Positions 45,203 to 55,685 of a stretch of 64,000 nucleotides of DNA are shown here, piece after piece (the stretch's first letter is position 1; each line of letters starts with the position of its first letter). Under the pieces are notes generated by a model. The model searched no databases. It was given only the letters and a program-made list of their open reading frames with translations, and had not been told where the DNA came from. The translations under genes were made by a program, and so were the position numbers. The stretch is from Hymenopus coronatus (lineage: Eukaryota > Arthropoda > Insecta > Mantodea > Hymenopodidae), in contig CM060890.1 in the NCBI GenBank assembly GCA_030762935.1, positions 67,768,765 to 67,832,764 of the forward strand, written 5' to 3'.

Positions 45203-46006
45203 ATCTGATGTGCTCAATTCACATGACTTTCTCTACATTTCGAGTCCCGCCTTGGTCATGGATATTTGCCTTCTTGTAAATGTGAGTAAAACGAAAACCA
45301 ATAGCACAAAAAAAAAAAAAAAAAAAAAAAAAACACACACAGGGAAAAAAAACAAACAACTGACTCTTCAATCTACTTCATAACAATCGAGATGACTATT
45401 AGCTCGTAAGTAGAAGGAAACAAGGGACTACAAATTGATAGTTAAATATTTTTAAAGCGGGTTTCTGTGATTAAAATTCGTTTCCTTGCACGGTTAGAAG
45501 CCAGCAAATTCCTATATGAGAAAAATTTTTAAAATGGAAATCAATAACAAGAAATATCTTGGAAGTGGTCAACAATATAAAAAAATATATACCATAAATT
45601 GTGTATTTTAACGGATCTATATGGTTTTCGTATGTCTCATGGTTTTCCAGTTACGCAAAAGTCAAGATAACATTTTATTTGCCTTGCAAATATCTTTATT
45701 TTAATCAAATCGTTAGAGCCATTTTTGAGAAAAACAAAAATGTGGAAATGTTTTCCTTGGGGTGAGGGATTTTTTTCTGAAAATGTTGCTGTGGCATACT
45801 TGAAAGATACAAAACTTACATCCAAGTTTGGTATTTAACGGACTTTTCGTTTTCGGGTTATGCCTACCAAAGACACACATTCACACAATGGCCATTTTTG
45901 CTTTTTATTTTACCCAGAGATGCTCAAAAATGCCTGGATTCGAATTTTTGGGTAGAATAAAATAGCTATCTATGTAAATTGTACATACGAGCTAGCGAAA
46001 TTAAAA
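45203..46006 (+). repeat. HP870 diverged forward copy with a SINE fragment
   Basis: Left end ATCTGATGTGCTCAATTCACA. It is interrupted at 45240-45350 by an S2 SINE fragment and continues (CTACTTCATAACAATCGAGATG...) to the right end GAGCTAGCGAAATTAAAAA. The CA tract is reduced to ACACACATTCACACA. Confidence 0.8.
45240..45350 (+). mobile_element. S2 SINE fragment, 5'-truncated
   Basis: Starts inside box B (CGAGTCCCGCCTTGGTCATGG) and ends in a long A-run (45309-45333) followed by CACACACAGGG. It is inserted just after ACTTTCTCTACATT of the HP870 left end. Confidence 0.7.
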
Positions 46007-46012
46007 ATGTCC

Positions 46013-46112
46013 ATTTTGCATCCAGCAAAATATATATTTCCAGCGAAATCTCGGTAGCGTATTTTCGGGTGCAATACAATGCTTCGTCTAATCACTACTG
46101 GTAGAGAAAGTA
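46013..46112 (+). repeat. HP870 right-end fragment
   Basis: Adjoins the previous copy's end: TGCATCCAGCAAAATATATATTTCC, AGCGAAATCTCGGTAGCG and GGTAGAGAAAGTAGAAAAG. It is a second right end in tandem. Confidence 0.8.
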
Positions 46113-46387
46113 GAAAAGAAAACAATACATAGAAATTTCACTGGGTTTTACTGGGTGATATTTGACAGTGTAATATTTTGGGATACTCTGAAAGAAGAGT
46201 ATTTAAGATCAAAGAATATAGTGCAAATTTCGGATAATGTTATAAGATCAAAATACCGAAACGTGCTGCTTTATCTCCATTACTGAATGTATTATTCCTG
46301 TGGAAGGAAATTTTCAGCTCAGTCAGAAATGATTTTCATGCTTTTATATTGTGTACTCGGTTCTAGCCTTATTTGTCATCTCCAATA

Positions 46388-46546
46388 CAGAGTGTTTCAA
46401 AAATACGGGGCATAATTTCAGGTATGTATTTCCCACATGAAGACAATCAAAATAGTTCATCATAACATGTGTCCGGAAATGCTTCATTTCCGAGTTATGG
46501 CCTTCACAACATTGGAATTCACTGGAACGTTTTTCTTTCCGCAGGT
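46388..46546 (+). repeat. Left terminal inverted repeat of the Tc1/mariner element
   Basis: Pairs with 47717-47879. I count only about a dozen mismatches and one 4-base gap by eye. Confidence 0.9.
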
Positions 46547-46640
46547 CTTTGCCGTCAAAGAAGACATTAGGAGGACGCTCTGATAGTTCATTCTGAGGAA
46601 GGTTACATTCAGTGTTCTTTAGGCGTTAAGACTGTGTGAC

Positions 46641-47708
46641 ATGTATTCAAATCAAGAGCTGGCAGAGATACACTTCATGTACGGTAGGGCGGACGGCAAT
46701 GCTGCGCTGGCTCGTCGTTTGTACCAGGAGAGGTACCCACAGCGACAATGTCCAGATCGGAAGACATTTGTACGTCTCCATTCCCGTCTGTGCGAGTATG
46801 GAACATTCACCTCTCCTGGTTTGGGAAGGGGACGACCAAGATCTACAACTCCAGAAGTCCAGGAGGAGATTCTGGAGGCTGTGGACAGGACTCCTTCTAT
46901 CAGCACACGACGGTTAGCGTTGCAAGTCAATGTTCCTCATACGACTGTCTGGAGACTGTTGAACGAGTATCAATTGTATCCTTATCATTTGCAACGTGTA
47001 CAGGCCCTTTCACCAGCAGATTACCGTGCACGAGTTAGGTTCTGTCAGTGGTTCTTGCAGCAGTATGGTGTAAATCCCAACTTTTCTGCCGTCGTATTAT
47101 TTACAGATGAAGCACAGTTCACAAGAGATGGCATAACAAATTTCCACAATCAGCATGTATGGTCGCATGAAAACCCACGTGCAACTGTTGTATCTCATCA
47201 CCATGTGCGGTTCTCCCTCAACATGTGGGCCGGTATCATTGGTGATCGATTAGTTGGACCCCATGTACTTATAAACGGACTTACGGGGCAGGCGTACACA
47301 AACTTCCTGGAAAACACCATACCTGACGTTTTCGAAGACACTCCACTGATCAATCATCAACACATTCACTTCTTGCATGATGGCGCTCCTGCACACTTCA
47401 GTCTTACGGCTCGCCGGTACTTGGATCGAAGGTTTCCTGATCGATGGATAGGTAGAGGTGGCCCAATTGCTTGGCCTCCACGCTCACCTGATCTGAACCC
47501 TCTCGATTTCTACTTGTGGGGCCATTTAAGACCATTGGTTTATTCGTCTCCGGTGCCGGATTTGGAATCGCTTCAGAATCGAATTGTGGCAAGTTGTGAG
47601 GACATACGCAATACTCCTGGAGTTTGGGATCGTGTTCGCAGGTCAATGAGACATCGATGTGAGGTCTGTATTCAAGCAGGAGGTGGACATTTTGAACATC
47701 TTCTGTAA
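46641..47708 (+). CDS. Transposase, Tc1/mariner superfamily (DD41D spacing), intact
   Basis: This 355-residue protein would cut out and reinsert the surrounding element at TA dinucleotides, acting in the nucleus as a DDE/D recombinase. Residues 1-55 look like the helix-turn-helix domain often called DUF4817. Residues 62-66 (GRGRP) form an AT-hook-like linker. Residues 70-112 make a second helix-turn-helix (STRRLALQVNVPHTTVWRLL). The catalytic core follows. Asp156 is in LFTDEAQF, Asp247 in FLHDGAPAH, and the third acid is Asp289 in SPDLNPLDFYLWG. Forty-one residues separate the last two, so the triad is DD41D rather than DD34D or DD34E. The tail (CEVCIQAGGGHFEHLL) is also typical. No stop or frameshift is present, and length is usual for the superfamily. 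The first ATG lies about 95 bases inside the left inverted repeat's end. Activity cannot be judged from sequence alone. Confidence 0.93.
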   Translation: MYSNQELAEIHFMYGRADGNAALARRLYQERYPQRQCPDRKTFVRLHSRLCEYGTFTSPGLGRGRPRSTTPEVQEEILEAVDRTPSISTRRLALQVNVPHTTVWRLLNEYQLYPYHLQRVQALSPADYRARVRFCQWFLQQYGVNPNFSAVVLFTDEAQFTRDGITNFHNQHVWSHENPRATVVSHHHVRFSLNMWAGIIGDRLVGPHVLINGLTGQAYTNFLENTIPDVFEDTPLINHQHIHFLHDGAPAHFSLTARRYLDRRFPDRWIGRGGPIAWPPRSPDLNPLDFYLWGHLRPLVYSSPVPDLESLQNRIVASCEDIRNTPGVWDRVRRSMRHRCEVCIQAGGGHFEHLL

Positions 47709-47716
47709 TGACAACA

Positions 47717-47879
47717 ACCTGCGGAAAGAAAAACGTTCCAGTGAACTTCAATGTTGTGAAGGCCATAACTCGGAAATGAAGCATTTCCGGACACATGTTA
47801 TAATTAACTAATTTGATTGTCTACATGTGGGAAATACATACCTGAAATTATGCCCCGTATTTTTGAAACATCCTGCCTG
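47717..47879 (-). repeat. Right terminal inverted repeat of the Tc1/mariner element
   Basis: Complement of 46388-46546; begins 9 bases after the transposase stop codon. Confidence 0.9.
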
Positions 47880-47881
47880 TA

Positions 47882-48233
47882 TATTGCCTGTCATGTCATA
47901 GCAGTAAAAGCGGGCGTTCAACATTATTAAAAAGGTCACCAAAATAATCTGTCAAAGGATATTCAAGTTTTGCTTTCTTCCCAAAACAAATGTGGTGTAG
48001 AGTCTTATATTCTGAAGGAGCTGAGTTAGAATCTCGTTTGGAGAGATTTCTCTGGGTAAGTTTTTATCAGGAATTTCCCTGATGACAAATATGATGACAA
48101 ATATTGGACATTTCTAATCTCCCCAGGTTCATTCGAGTAGAACCTATTTTCATTCATTTACTGTCATATAATCTACCGATTAGATGAAGTTTAATTTCTT
48201 AAAGTAGAGAAAAAGACCATCGTGAGTTATTTT
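47882..48233. other. No recognisable feature
   Basis: AT-rich interval between the transposon and an S4-like SINE. Confidence 0.4.
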
Positions 48234-48420
48234 TAGGCGGTTTCATGACAGAGTAGTTAGATCGCTTGCCTCCCACCAAGACGTTTCGGGTCCAATCCCA
48301 GGAAACTGGATGGGGATTTTTGGTGCTTAAAGCGGCGTCTGGGCAGATTTTATGCGTGTTCTGTGGTTTTGACCCCGTTTCACCAATTGCTCCATCATCG
48401 CTTTCCCTATCGTCCATTTC
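48234..48420 (+). mobile_element. S4-like SINE, diverged
   Basis: Head GAGTAGTTAGATCGCTTGCC and box B-like CGGGTCCAATCCC, then AAAGCGGCGTCTGGGCAG. The order matches S4 at 58329-58562 (GTAGCTAGACGACTCGCC, GGTTCGATCCC, AAAGCGGCGCAGAAG). It is the most diverged of the three S4 members. Confidence 0.6.
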
Positions 48421-49590
48421 GCCTACATTATGAGTTTGAGGAAGTGGATCACATCATCCACAACAGGCGTCTGTCGCCAGGCAGTAAGTTCTTGGAGATG
48501 TAAGTCCTCCATAAGAGAAAGGTAAGCAGGTGGTAGAGAGTGATTAATTTTCAGGTGATAACGTCTACAAAACTGCTAATTCAAGCGTCCTTATAAAGTT
48601 GTATGCTATCGTTACGTATTGGTTAAATATGTGTTCGAAACTGTTCCCTTCACGTTTAATCCACATACGTTTATTTCAATATATATTGCTAATATCCTGG
48701 ATAATCTTTATTAGTATAGACTAACTCATTATTATATCTCACTTGGTTTTTTATAAGCTTAGTTCTAAATTCTAATAGGATTTGAATAATATTGGTTATA
48801 TTTCGAGTGGTAATTAAATTTAGGTATATAGATCCTCCTCACATTAAAATTAGTTAACATTTAGTTGTGTTCATTATTAATAATCACATTTGTAATTAAA
48901 TTTAATATGCTATAAAATATGTCTATATATACTTTATTTTCGAAAATTACCCCCACATACTAAAATGTTAAAAAATATATTATTTTTATTAAATGTTTAT
49001 GATCAGTATATTTTCTACTAGTACTACCACACGATTCTATAGTAGATAATTCTTCTGAAATATGGCTGAAATATTATCTTTTAAAAGCTTGTTTCTGTGG
49101 TACAGGGTTCTTCTGTTTATTTTCTGAAAAATTAAAAAAATATTATGAAAGAGTTATTGAGCAATTCTCTTCTTCTGCGTTAAATTTCGAACTGTTTTAT
49201 TATTATATTATTTATTTTCAGTTTATCGTCCCCCTCACAAACCTATCAATCATCTCCCTCACAAATCGATCCAGCATCCTCCATACTAGTATTACAATCA
49301 TAAATATACTTATTATTTTAAACTCCCCTTTGTCCTTAGAATTGTTTGTCGTCTTTCATAAACTTTCACACGGTAATAATTTGTATTGATTTGGCACTTT
49401 GTTAATATTTGATACTTATGTGTTAATAGTTCTGCATATATTGTTAAGTAGTGTGCAAATATTTTAATTATGTTCTTCCTTTCGCTAGTTTTGCACCATT
49501 GTTAGTATTTCCGTAAATTACCTCGCGATTACCTTAGGATGTGAATTGGCTCTTGTCCTTCGCCTACAGTGGAATTAAAATGACTATTAG
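48421..49590. other. Very AT-rich stretch with no recognisable feature
   Basis: No gene or repeat match was seen. The hAT target duplication begins at its end. Confidence 0.45.
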
Positions 49591-50218
49591 ATCATGACTA
49601 GAGCCCGGATGTTAGGCAAAATGCCTTTTTTAATCGGAGAGTATATATGAAATACCTATTTTAAATTTAACTGCCTTTTTTAGCCTTATTACCTTGTTAT
49701 AGTCTATTTTTTATTTTTAATACATTTAAAAAAAAACTCGCATGGACTATGTTAAAAAAACAAAAAATAATGGTTGTAAGAATTAAAAATATTTAGTCAC
49801 CTCACACAGATATTTGCTGAGAATCTTATTCTCCAGCAATACATATATTTCCAGAAGTGTTTCAACGGTATAACGGGTTACTTCGGAGTTTATCAGCGAA
49901 AAAAGTATTACGTAGAGAGTGTAGAAAGAAATACATGTTTGCAAGTCTCTTTTGTAAGGTTTCTATTATTAGGCTCCTTCGCCCGGTAGTCAACGCATTC
50001 CTTTTCAAGCTAGGTAGCTCTGCAAAGTTAACTTTTTCTCCAGATTCCGTTATTGCGTACTTCGAACTCTCTAATCTCTTCTCACACCCCTCTTTTTAAG
50101 ACAATACACGGTAGAAAGTAGAAAGAAAGCACACACGCTCAGGCTTGAGCAAGTAGAATCTGTTAGTTTGAGACTGAACTTGTATTAAACAACTCCATGA
50201 TTATTGCAGTATTTATCA

Positions 50219-50340
50219 TGCCGAAAGTGAGTGCACAGTTAAATAGTAAACTGCATAATTATGTCCGCGAATTCCGTTCAGATACGTTATCTACAGGTGG
50301 TCTGTTCTGATGTGCAAATTTGCGAGAAAACAATTAACCA
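50219..50340 (+). pseudogene. CGGBP1-like N-terminal relic of the hAT transposase
   Basis: Starting at an ATG the frame reads MPKVSAQLNSKLHNYVREF then RSDTLSTGGLF. A stop follows where a second zinc-finger cysteine pair would be expected, and a CANLREN segment continues. This resembles the start of CGG triplet-repeat-binding-protein-1-like proteins carried by hAT elements (an LFCxxC finger after an ST/DG turn). Its place inside an 8-bp-duplicating element supports this. Only about 40 codons survive. Confidence 0.5.
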
Positions 50341-50423
50341 TAAAAGCATGTATTTTATACTTCAAGCATGTATTTTCTATTTTTGTATGTTTCCGTGATT
50401 AATAAATGCTTACTTTACTGCCT

Positions 50424-51090
50424 ATTTTTACTTTCTCTACACGCACAATGTGCATAGTGTATAGAGAAGGTATTGCACTCCACCCAAAATTTCGATACCG
50501 AGATTTCACCGGAAATATATGTTTTAGAGTCCCCAATATCCAAAAAATTTTGATTTTCGCAAAAATGGCTCTAACGATTTTGATTAAAATATCAAATATT
50601 AAAGATATTTACTTGAAAAACAAAATGTATATCTTGAACCTTCTGGGAATAGCCTATGAAGGCTACTTTATTCTGGACAAATTTTACGGAATTTTGCATA
50701 ACTTCTAAACCGTAAGACTTAGATAAACACTTACTACACAAGAAGTGTAGAGCCGGTTAAAACATACAATTTATGTTATATACATTTTTTTCTTGGAGTT
50801 GATCGTTTTTGAAACATTCATTGTTTTTGGTTCAGCTATGAAAAACATATTTTTCTCACATAGGAATTTGTCAACTCCTGCCCATATAAACAAAGGAACT
50901 TATCACATAGCAACCAGCTTTTGACTATCACTTTTACCTATGGTACTCCCTTATTTCGCTTCTACTTACAAGGAAACAAGTAATAAGACTATTGCTGATA
51001 ATTTGTTCTCGAGTAGCATGAGGTAAATAGGGACAACAATAAATTGTTACAGAGATGTAGAGAAAGTCATGTGAATAGTACACATCAGAT
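50424..51090 (-). repeat. HP870 minus copy inside the hAT element, internally deleted
   Basis: Both ends are intact (TTTTTACTTTCTCTACACG and GTGAATAGTACACATCAGAT). About 200 bp between ATCCAAAAA and TTTTGATTTTCGC, including the CA tract and core hairpin, is missing. Both flanks are T-rich. Confidence 0.9.
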
Positions 51091-51261
51091 TTTTACTATT
51101 TATAGTGCCTATATGCCTGCCTATTTTAACAAAAATAAATGCCTAAACACCCGGGCTCTAATCATGACAGTTCACTTCGAAGCTTAGGAACGGCTAGTTT
51201 CTATGGCAACGGCGGTGATAGGGCGAGCCATTATCCTTCACTCTTTATCTTGTAACTGGCT

Positions 51262-51540
51262 GGAGAATAGGGTGCCAGTGATTGTTTGTGGGGTTACCTT
51301 AAAAAACGAGCTCCCATGACATTCAACAACCCCACTGCAACTGAAAAATGCCATCTCATGTCGATATTCGAAGACATTTATCTACATCTTGCTGTCCATG
51401 GCGTCGCAGACATAATGCTATACGTTGACAAGAGAACGGTGGACATTTTCCGAATGTTCTGTAAACCCCATTATTTCCCCAACATTGATTTTAGGACATC
51501 TGTCCTGTGTTTCTATACTCCATTAATTACCAAACACTGA
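51262..51540 (+). pseudogene. Possible Tc1/mariner transposase C-terminal relic
   Basis: The frame reads CLWGYLKKRAPMTFNNPTAT, then about 50 residues ending TVDIFRMFCKPHYFPNI. This follows the layout of the transposase tail after the third catalytic acid: xLWGxLKxxVY...NP.T...L...I, then R...C....HF. Upstream sequence does not continue as a catalytic domain. The match is short, so confidence is limited. Confidence 0.35.
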
Positions 51541-53105
51541 TGCTTTTGTTTGCCTTTTTAATTTCTCTTATATTATTTAATGTTTGAAGCTACTTTTAAA
51601 AAGCCCCATATATTATACTGCATATTCATTCATATCTTAGGTAATCAAATGTTTATAAGGAGAATATGTTTTAATGTGTAATTCTTAATGATTTGTAAAT
51701 TATTACACTTATAATACATTTCATTCATTCAAGTTCCATCACGCAATGTCGGCGTATATTGGATTACAGTGTTACCTTGATCACGGAATTTCTAGTTCGC
51801 GAGTTCGCCATTATGTCAACCTGGCCCCTATGTGACATCATAGGAAGCGGTTACGAATTGCGGAAGTAAAATATGGCGAATTTAGCCTTGGGACTATTTC
51901 TTTCAAAGTATGGGATTGTTTTAGATGAAAATAAACATTACAAGAGACAATGGCTTTGCCAAAGGCAGCCATGAACAAATCCATGACCCTACGCCACTTT
52001 GGGTGGGGTAGAGAGGAGGGGAAACCACAGGCCAGCACACAGGGAACGACGTTGCTAGGTGCAGAGACGCACGGAAGTCCCTAACTGTAACTAGATGGCA
52101 GCCGTGGCATGCCATGGAGGCTATAAAACGTCGAGAGGCCGAAACGATGCCTCTACGTCACCGAGCCTCAACCAGCGCAACCAGGGGGAAGAAACTTTCA
52201 CTCCATCTGCCTACAGAGCCTCTAGCTACACCTGCGCCGACTCACAACATGAAGCTGGGAAATGAAATAAAGGAACGAAAGGGAAAGGAACCGTGGTAGA
52301 TATACAGTACCTCAGCATCCGCCTAAGTGGCCCCAGGAAGATCACGGAAAAGCCCAGGGCCAGAATGCGCGGTCAACGGAAGCGAACCCTACCTCCGGAA
52401 TGCCAGTCCAATACGAAACGCCTGAACCACATGACTCGGTGCAACTTTGGGTATTATAGTATATTATAGTATACCAGGGAGGACGACTTAATAATGTAAT
52501 AGTAGAATTTAATTTTATGTCGGCTTGGATGTCTAAATAATGTAACCAAACTTTTAAGACTTGTCATAGTGTCATTTATGGCCATCACGTTACCGCGTTT
52601 ATCGGCCGGCCAATTACGTTTGGCTATGCTAACCGGTCGCCAGAGCGCGCGCGGAAGCCAAGTCACTCCAGTTAGACATTGACTTGCTTGTTGGGCGGCA
52701 TGGAAGTCAAACGTGTATGCAGGTGTACACAAGGAGACCGTTATGTTGTAAAACATTATACGAGTGCTATAAAACGTTGATTTACGAACACTAAGAAAAA
52801 TATCATTCAATAAGATGTAATTTAAGGTGTTGTGACTTAGTATATGTAACCAACGAGAATTTCAGTACCCAATACTTCAAATAGTAGACATATCGGGAAA
52901 TAATTTCAAAATATTAGGGTGTTTTAATATTGTTGGTCCCGTGAAATTGGAGCAGCAAGTATTATTGTAACAGAACGTAGCGATATTATTGGACAAATTC
53001 ACTTTGGGAATCTTAAATGTAATGAAATAATTTGCTGGTGATACAGACTAAAGTGCTATACGACGTTAAAGAGATCTTCCTAAAATTCTAAACCCAATTA
53101 CAAAA
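51541..53105. other. No firm feature; GC-richer block at 51940-52450
   Basis: The block has short proline/serine- and charge-rich frames on both strands and a TATAAAA at 52121. I find no domain, splice framing or repeat match. It could be an old repeat or a host exon region. Confidence 0.35.
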
Positions 53106-53418
53106 ATCTGATATGTTCCATTCACTACGTCTCTGAAATAAATTATTGTTAAAAATGTTACTCTTCTATCTACTTCATGCTAATAGAGATAACCGTTAGA
53201 GAAATGATCTAATTACTTGCTTCCTTGCAAGTAGAAGGGAGATAAGTGAGTACATTAGCCTAAAGCGTTAGTCAAATCTTTTAAAAGCTGGCTGCCATGT
53301 GGTAGATATTCATTTCTTTGCATGGCCTGGAGTTTATACATTCTCGTATCAGAAAAGTGTAAGTGTTTTAAAACTGAAACCTATAAAAAGGAATAGCCAG
53401 AAATGGTCAACTCTATGA

Positions 53419-53463
<45 letters not shown>

Positions 53464-53975
53464 CATGTACAATAAATGAACAAGATCTACATTTTTTGTG
53501 TAGTAAGTTTTGTCTATCTCTTATGGTTCACCGGTTATGCTAAAATACAGCAAAATTATATAGAATAAAATCTTATTCGTAGAAAATTAAAAATATAACT
53601 TTTATTTTACATCTAAATATTATTAACATCGGACCGGCTTTAATCAAAATCTTTAGACCCCTTCTTAAGAAAATAGATATTTTCGAAAGTTTGCCATCTA
53701 AAGGTAGTATGGGCTGGAGGATTTTCTTCAAAATTATTTCGTATCCTTGTAACACACTAAACTTAAATACCAATTATGGTACTCTATTAACTTTTTATTT
53801 TTCAGTGTTCAAAGACACACGCACACACACGCACACTTTTTTCTTTCTAAAAATGCTTTTATTATACAAGGGACACTAAAACGTATATTTCCGGTGAAAT
53901 TCCGGTATCGAATTTTTGATTGGAATGTAATACTTTCTCTATTCAAATTGTACATAATACAAATAGCGAAAGTAA
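53106..53975 (+). repeat. HP870 complete forward copy, diverged subfamily
   Basis: Left end ATCTGATATGTTCCATTCACT to right end AATAGCGAAAGTAAC (870 bp). An (AT)n run at 53421-53460 has expanded where the consensus reads AAAATGTATATAACATA. The CA tract is short. Confidence 0.9.
53421..53460. repeat. (AT)n microsatellite inside HP870
   Basis: About 40 bases of AT, grown from the TATATA in the HP870 consensus. Confidence 0.9.
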
Positions 53976-54445
53976 CTGACGTAGAAAAACAAAATCGAAA
54001 AGCTATATATACACATGTATATATGTATTTCAGAGCATGGGTATTTTCTTCTAAACATTAATGAGTTTATTAAGATTAGAATTTATAAATAAAGATGTTA
54101 ATTTATATGAATAATGTAAATAAACCTTCCTTGATAAATCTTAAATTAATTGAAGAGTCTGTCTATACTTATTATTACTATTTATTATTATAATTCATTA
54201 TAATTATTTTAGATATATTTCAGGGTTTCACCATAATATTTCAAACTATTGCTTTTAAAAGTCCTTCGACATAGGTATCAGTAGCGGCGTGCATAACATG
54301 ATTAGTTTAAAATCTTGCATACAGTCATTTATTCTGGAGCTTTGTTGGAAGTACCTGGTGTTATAAAATGGAAATAAATGCCATAAGCTTTTACAAAGTT
54401 TGTATTTTACATAAGATTGCGTTTTATTTGTGGGAACCGTTAAAT
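53976..54445. other. No recognisable feature
   Basis: AT-rich interval. Confidence 0.4.
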
Positions 54446-54690
54446 TACTTCACCGCTCAGCCTCCCATTCTATATTGGAGTAAAAGACCTTATTTTTGCT
54501 CGGAGACCTTTTATCAATCTTGAAATTCTTTTACGTACTGTAAATCTACGACACGGTGCCAACGGCTTTACTTCCCGAAGTAGCCATGTTAAGGGTTTTT
54601 TACGCTCGAAAAATATGTGGCCCTCCGCTCAGATTGAATCTGCAACTTAGGTAACCAGAGGTTAGTACGTTACCTCAAGACCAAGTCCTG
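54446..54690 (-). mobile_element. S1 SINE, minus strand, diverged
   Basis: On the plus strand it shows CTCAGCCTCCCATTCTATATTGG, AAAGACCTTATTTTTGCTCGGAG, AAATCTACGACACGGTGCCAACGG and a worn box B (TTGAATCTGCAACTTAGG). It is older than the other S1 copies. Confidence 0.75.
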
Positions 54691-55646
54691 TGTAAAATTT
54701 ACATTGATAACAAATTGCCTGTAATGCTTGTATCCAGATTACATGTATGCAGATTACCTTTATTTAAACAATGTAAGTAAAATCTTTATAACCTGGATAT
54801 TTATGGTTCAATAAAAAATGGTTCACCTTAACGGGGTATTCAACACAGTAGGATTTTTATTTATATTCGATGGAAAAGAGATGAGTATAGGCTACATAAT
54901 GAACATGAAAATCCCTATATCCTCTCCTGTACTCCGCTAGGGGGAGGCTGAAACTTTGTTCAAGCTCCTAATCCTCACTAAACTGGCCATCGCACTGCGG
55001 GCCATATATTACCTCCTTAAATTTAGCTGATGCAATAGCGGCACCGCACCAAACATTCTCCATCCCAATTTTCTCCCACTATCATTACCATTTTATTATT
55101 TTGGTATTTTTTAGATCTTTTTATCTTTTTACCCTCAAAAGAGACTCAAGTTACAAATATATTTATTAATTTATGCCTGCAATTGCTGTTCTTATGAACA
55201 AAATTGGAAGTAAAAGAAAAACTGGAAGTAATGTCCGAATTGCTTTAATAGCAAACATATATAATAGAAGTGTGTTATGAAAGGTTAACCAAATAAAAAT
55301 GAATTAAGAGAATATATATTGCACTAATTAAATTTAACTTTCCTCACTTAAGGCCTTTTAATTGACACTGCTATTCTGTTCGCACCTGAAGAGCGAGCAT
55401 TGTTGGTAGAAGAGAAGAAGCAACTTTCAGCACAGAGAACAAGATTACTCCAATTTTTTCAGGACGCTTAATTATGATTTCTCCTTTAGGCAGAATAGGA
55501 ATAAAAGAATTAGTGAACTCACAAATATATGTGAATCAATAGTAGATGAATCTCAAATAAGCAACTGAAATAGCAAAGCCACTCAAAAAGAATGCAAGAA
55601 GGAAGTCTTCCCAGACAAATAATTGAGCAGACCACAACAGAAAAAA
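54691..55646. other. No recognisable feature
   Basis: AT-rich, and contains the left S1 target duplication at 55630-55646. Confidence 0.4.
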
Positions 55647-55685
55647 TGAAATGAAGTTTAACTACTGTGATTCTCAGCGTCCCAT

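Larger units (their letters stand above)
46388..47879 (+). mobile_element. Tc1/mariner-type transposon, complete, with ~160-bp inverted repeats
   Basis: 1492 bp flanked by TA (46386-46387 and 47880-47881). The left arm starts CAGAGTGTTTCAAAAATACG. The right arm, complemented, starts CAGGCAGGATGTTTCAAAAA, with a 4-base difference in the first few bases. Thereafter the arms match at nearly every position for about 160 bp, to TTTCTTTCCGCAGGT. A single intact transposase frame lies between them. TA duplication and transposase type agree. It is the best-preserved mobile element in the window. Confidence 0.95.
49599..51160 (+). mobile_element. hAT-type DNA transposon remnant with 8-bp target duplication
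   Basis: Exact 8-bp duplications ATCATGAC flank it at 49591-49598 and 51161-51168. The ends are inverted repeats: TAGAGCCCGGATGTTAGGC on the left and the complement TAGAGCCCGGGTGTTTAGGC on the right. An 8-bp duplication and a TAGAG start are typical of hAT. Inside is a short zinc-finger relic at 50219-50340 and an HP870 copy at 50424-51090. Without the HP870 about 895 bp remains, so it is an internally deleted, non-autonomous copy. Confidence 0.9.

Noticed and set aside
46636..47796. Four other open frames overlapping the transposase
   Set aside because: Shadows of the intact transposase frame; they lack its motifs.
51286..51540. Complete small gene
   Set aside because: The frame is better explained as the tail of a decayed transposase, and upstream catalytic parts are missing.
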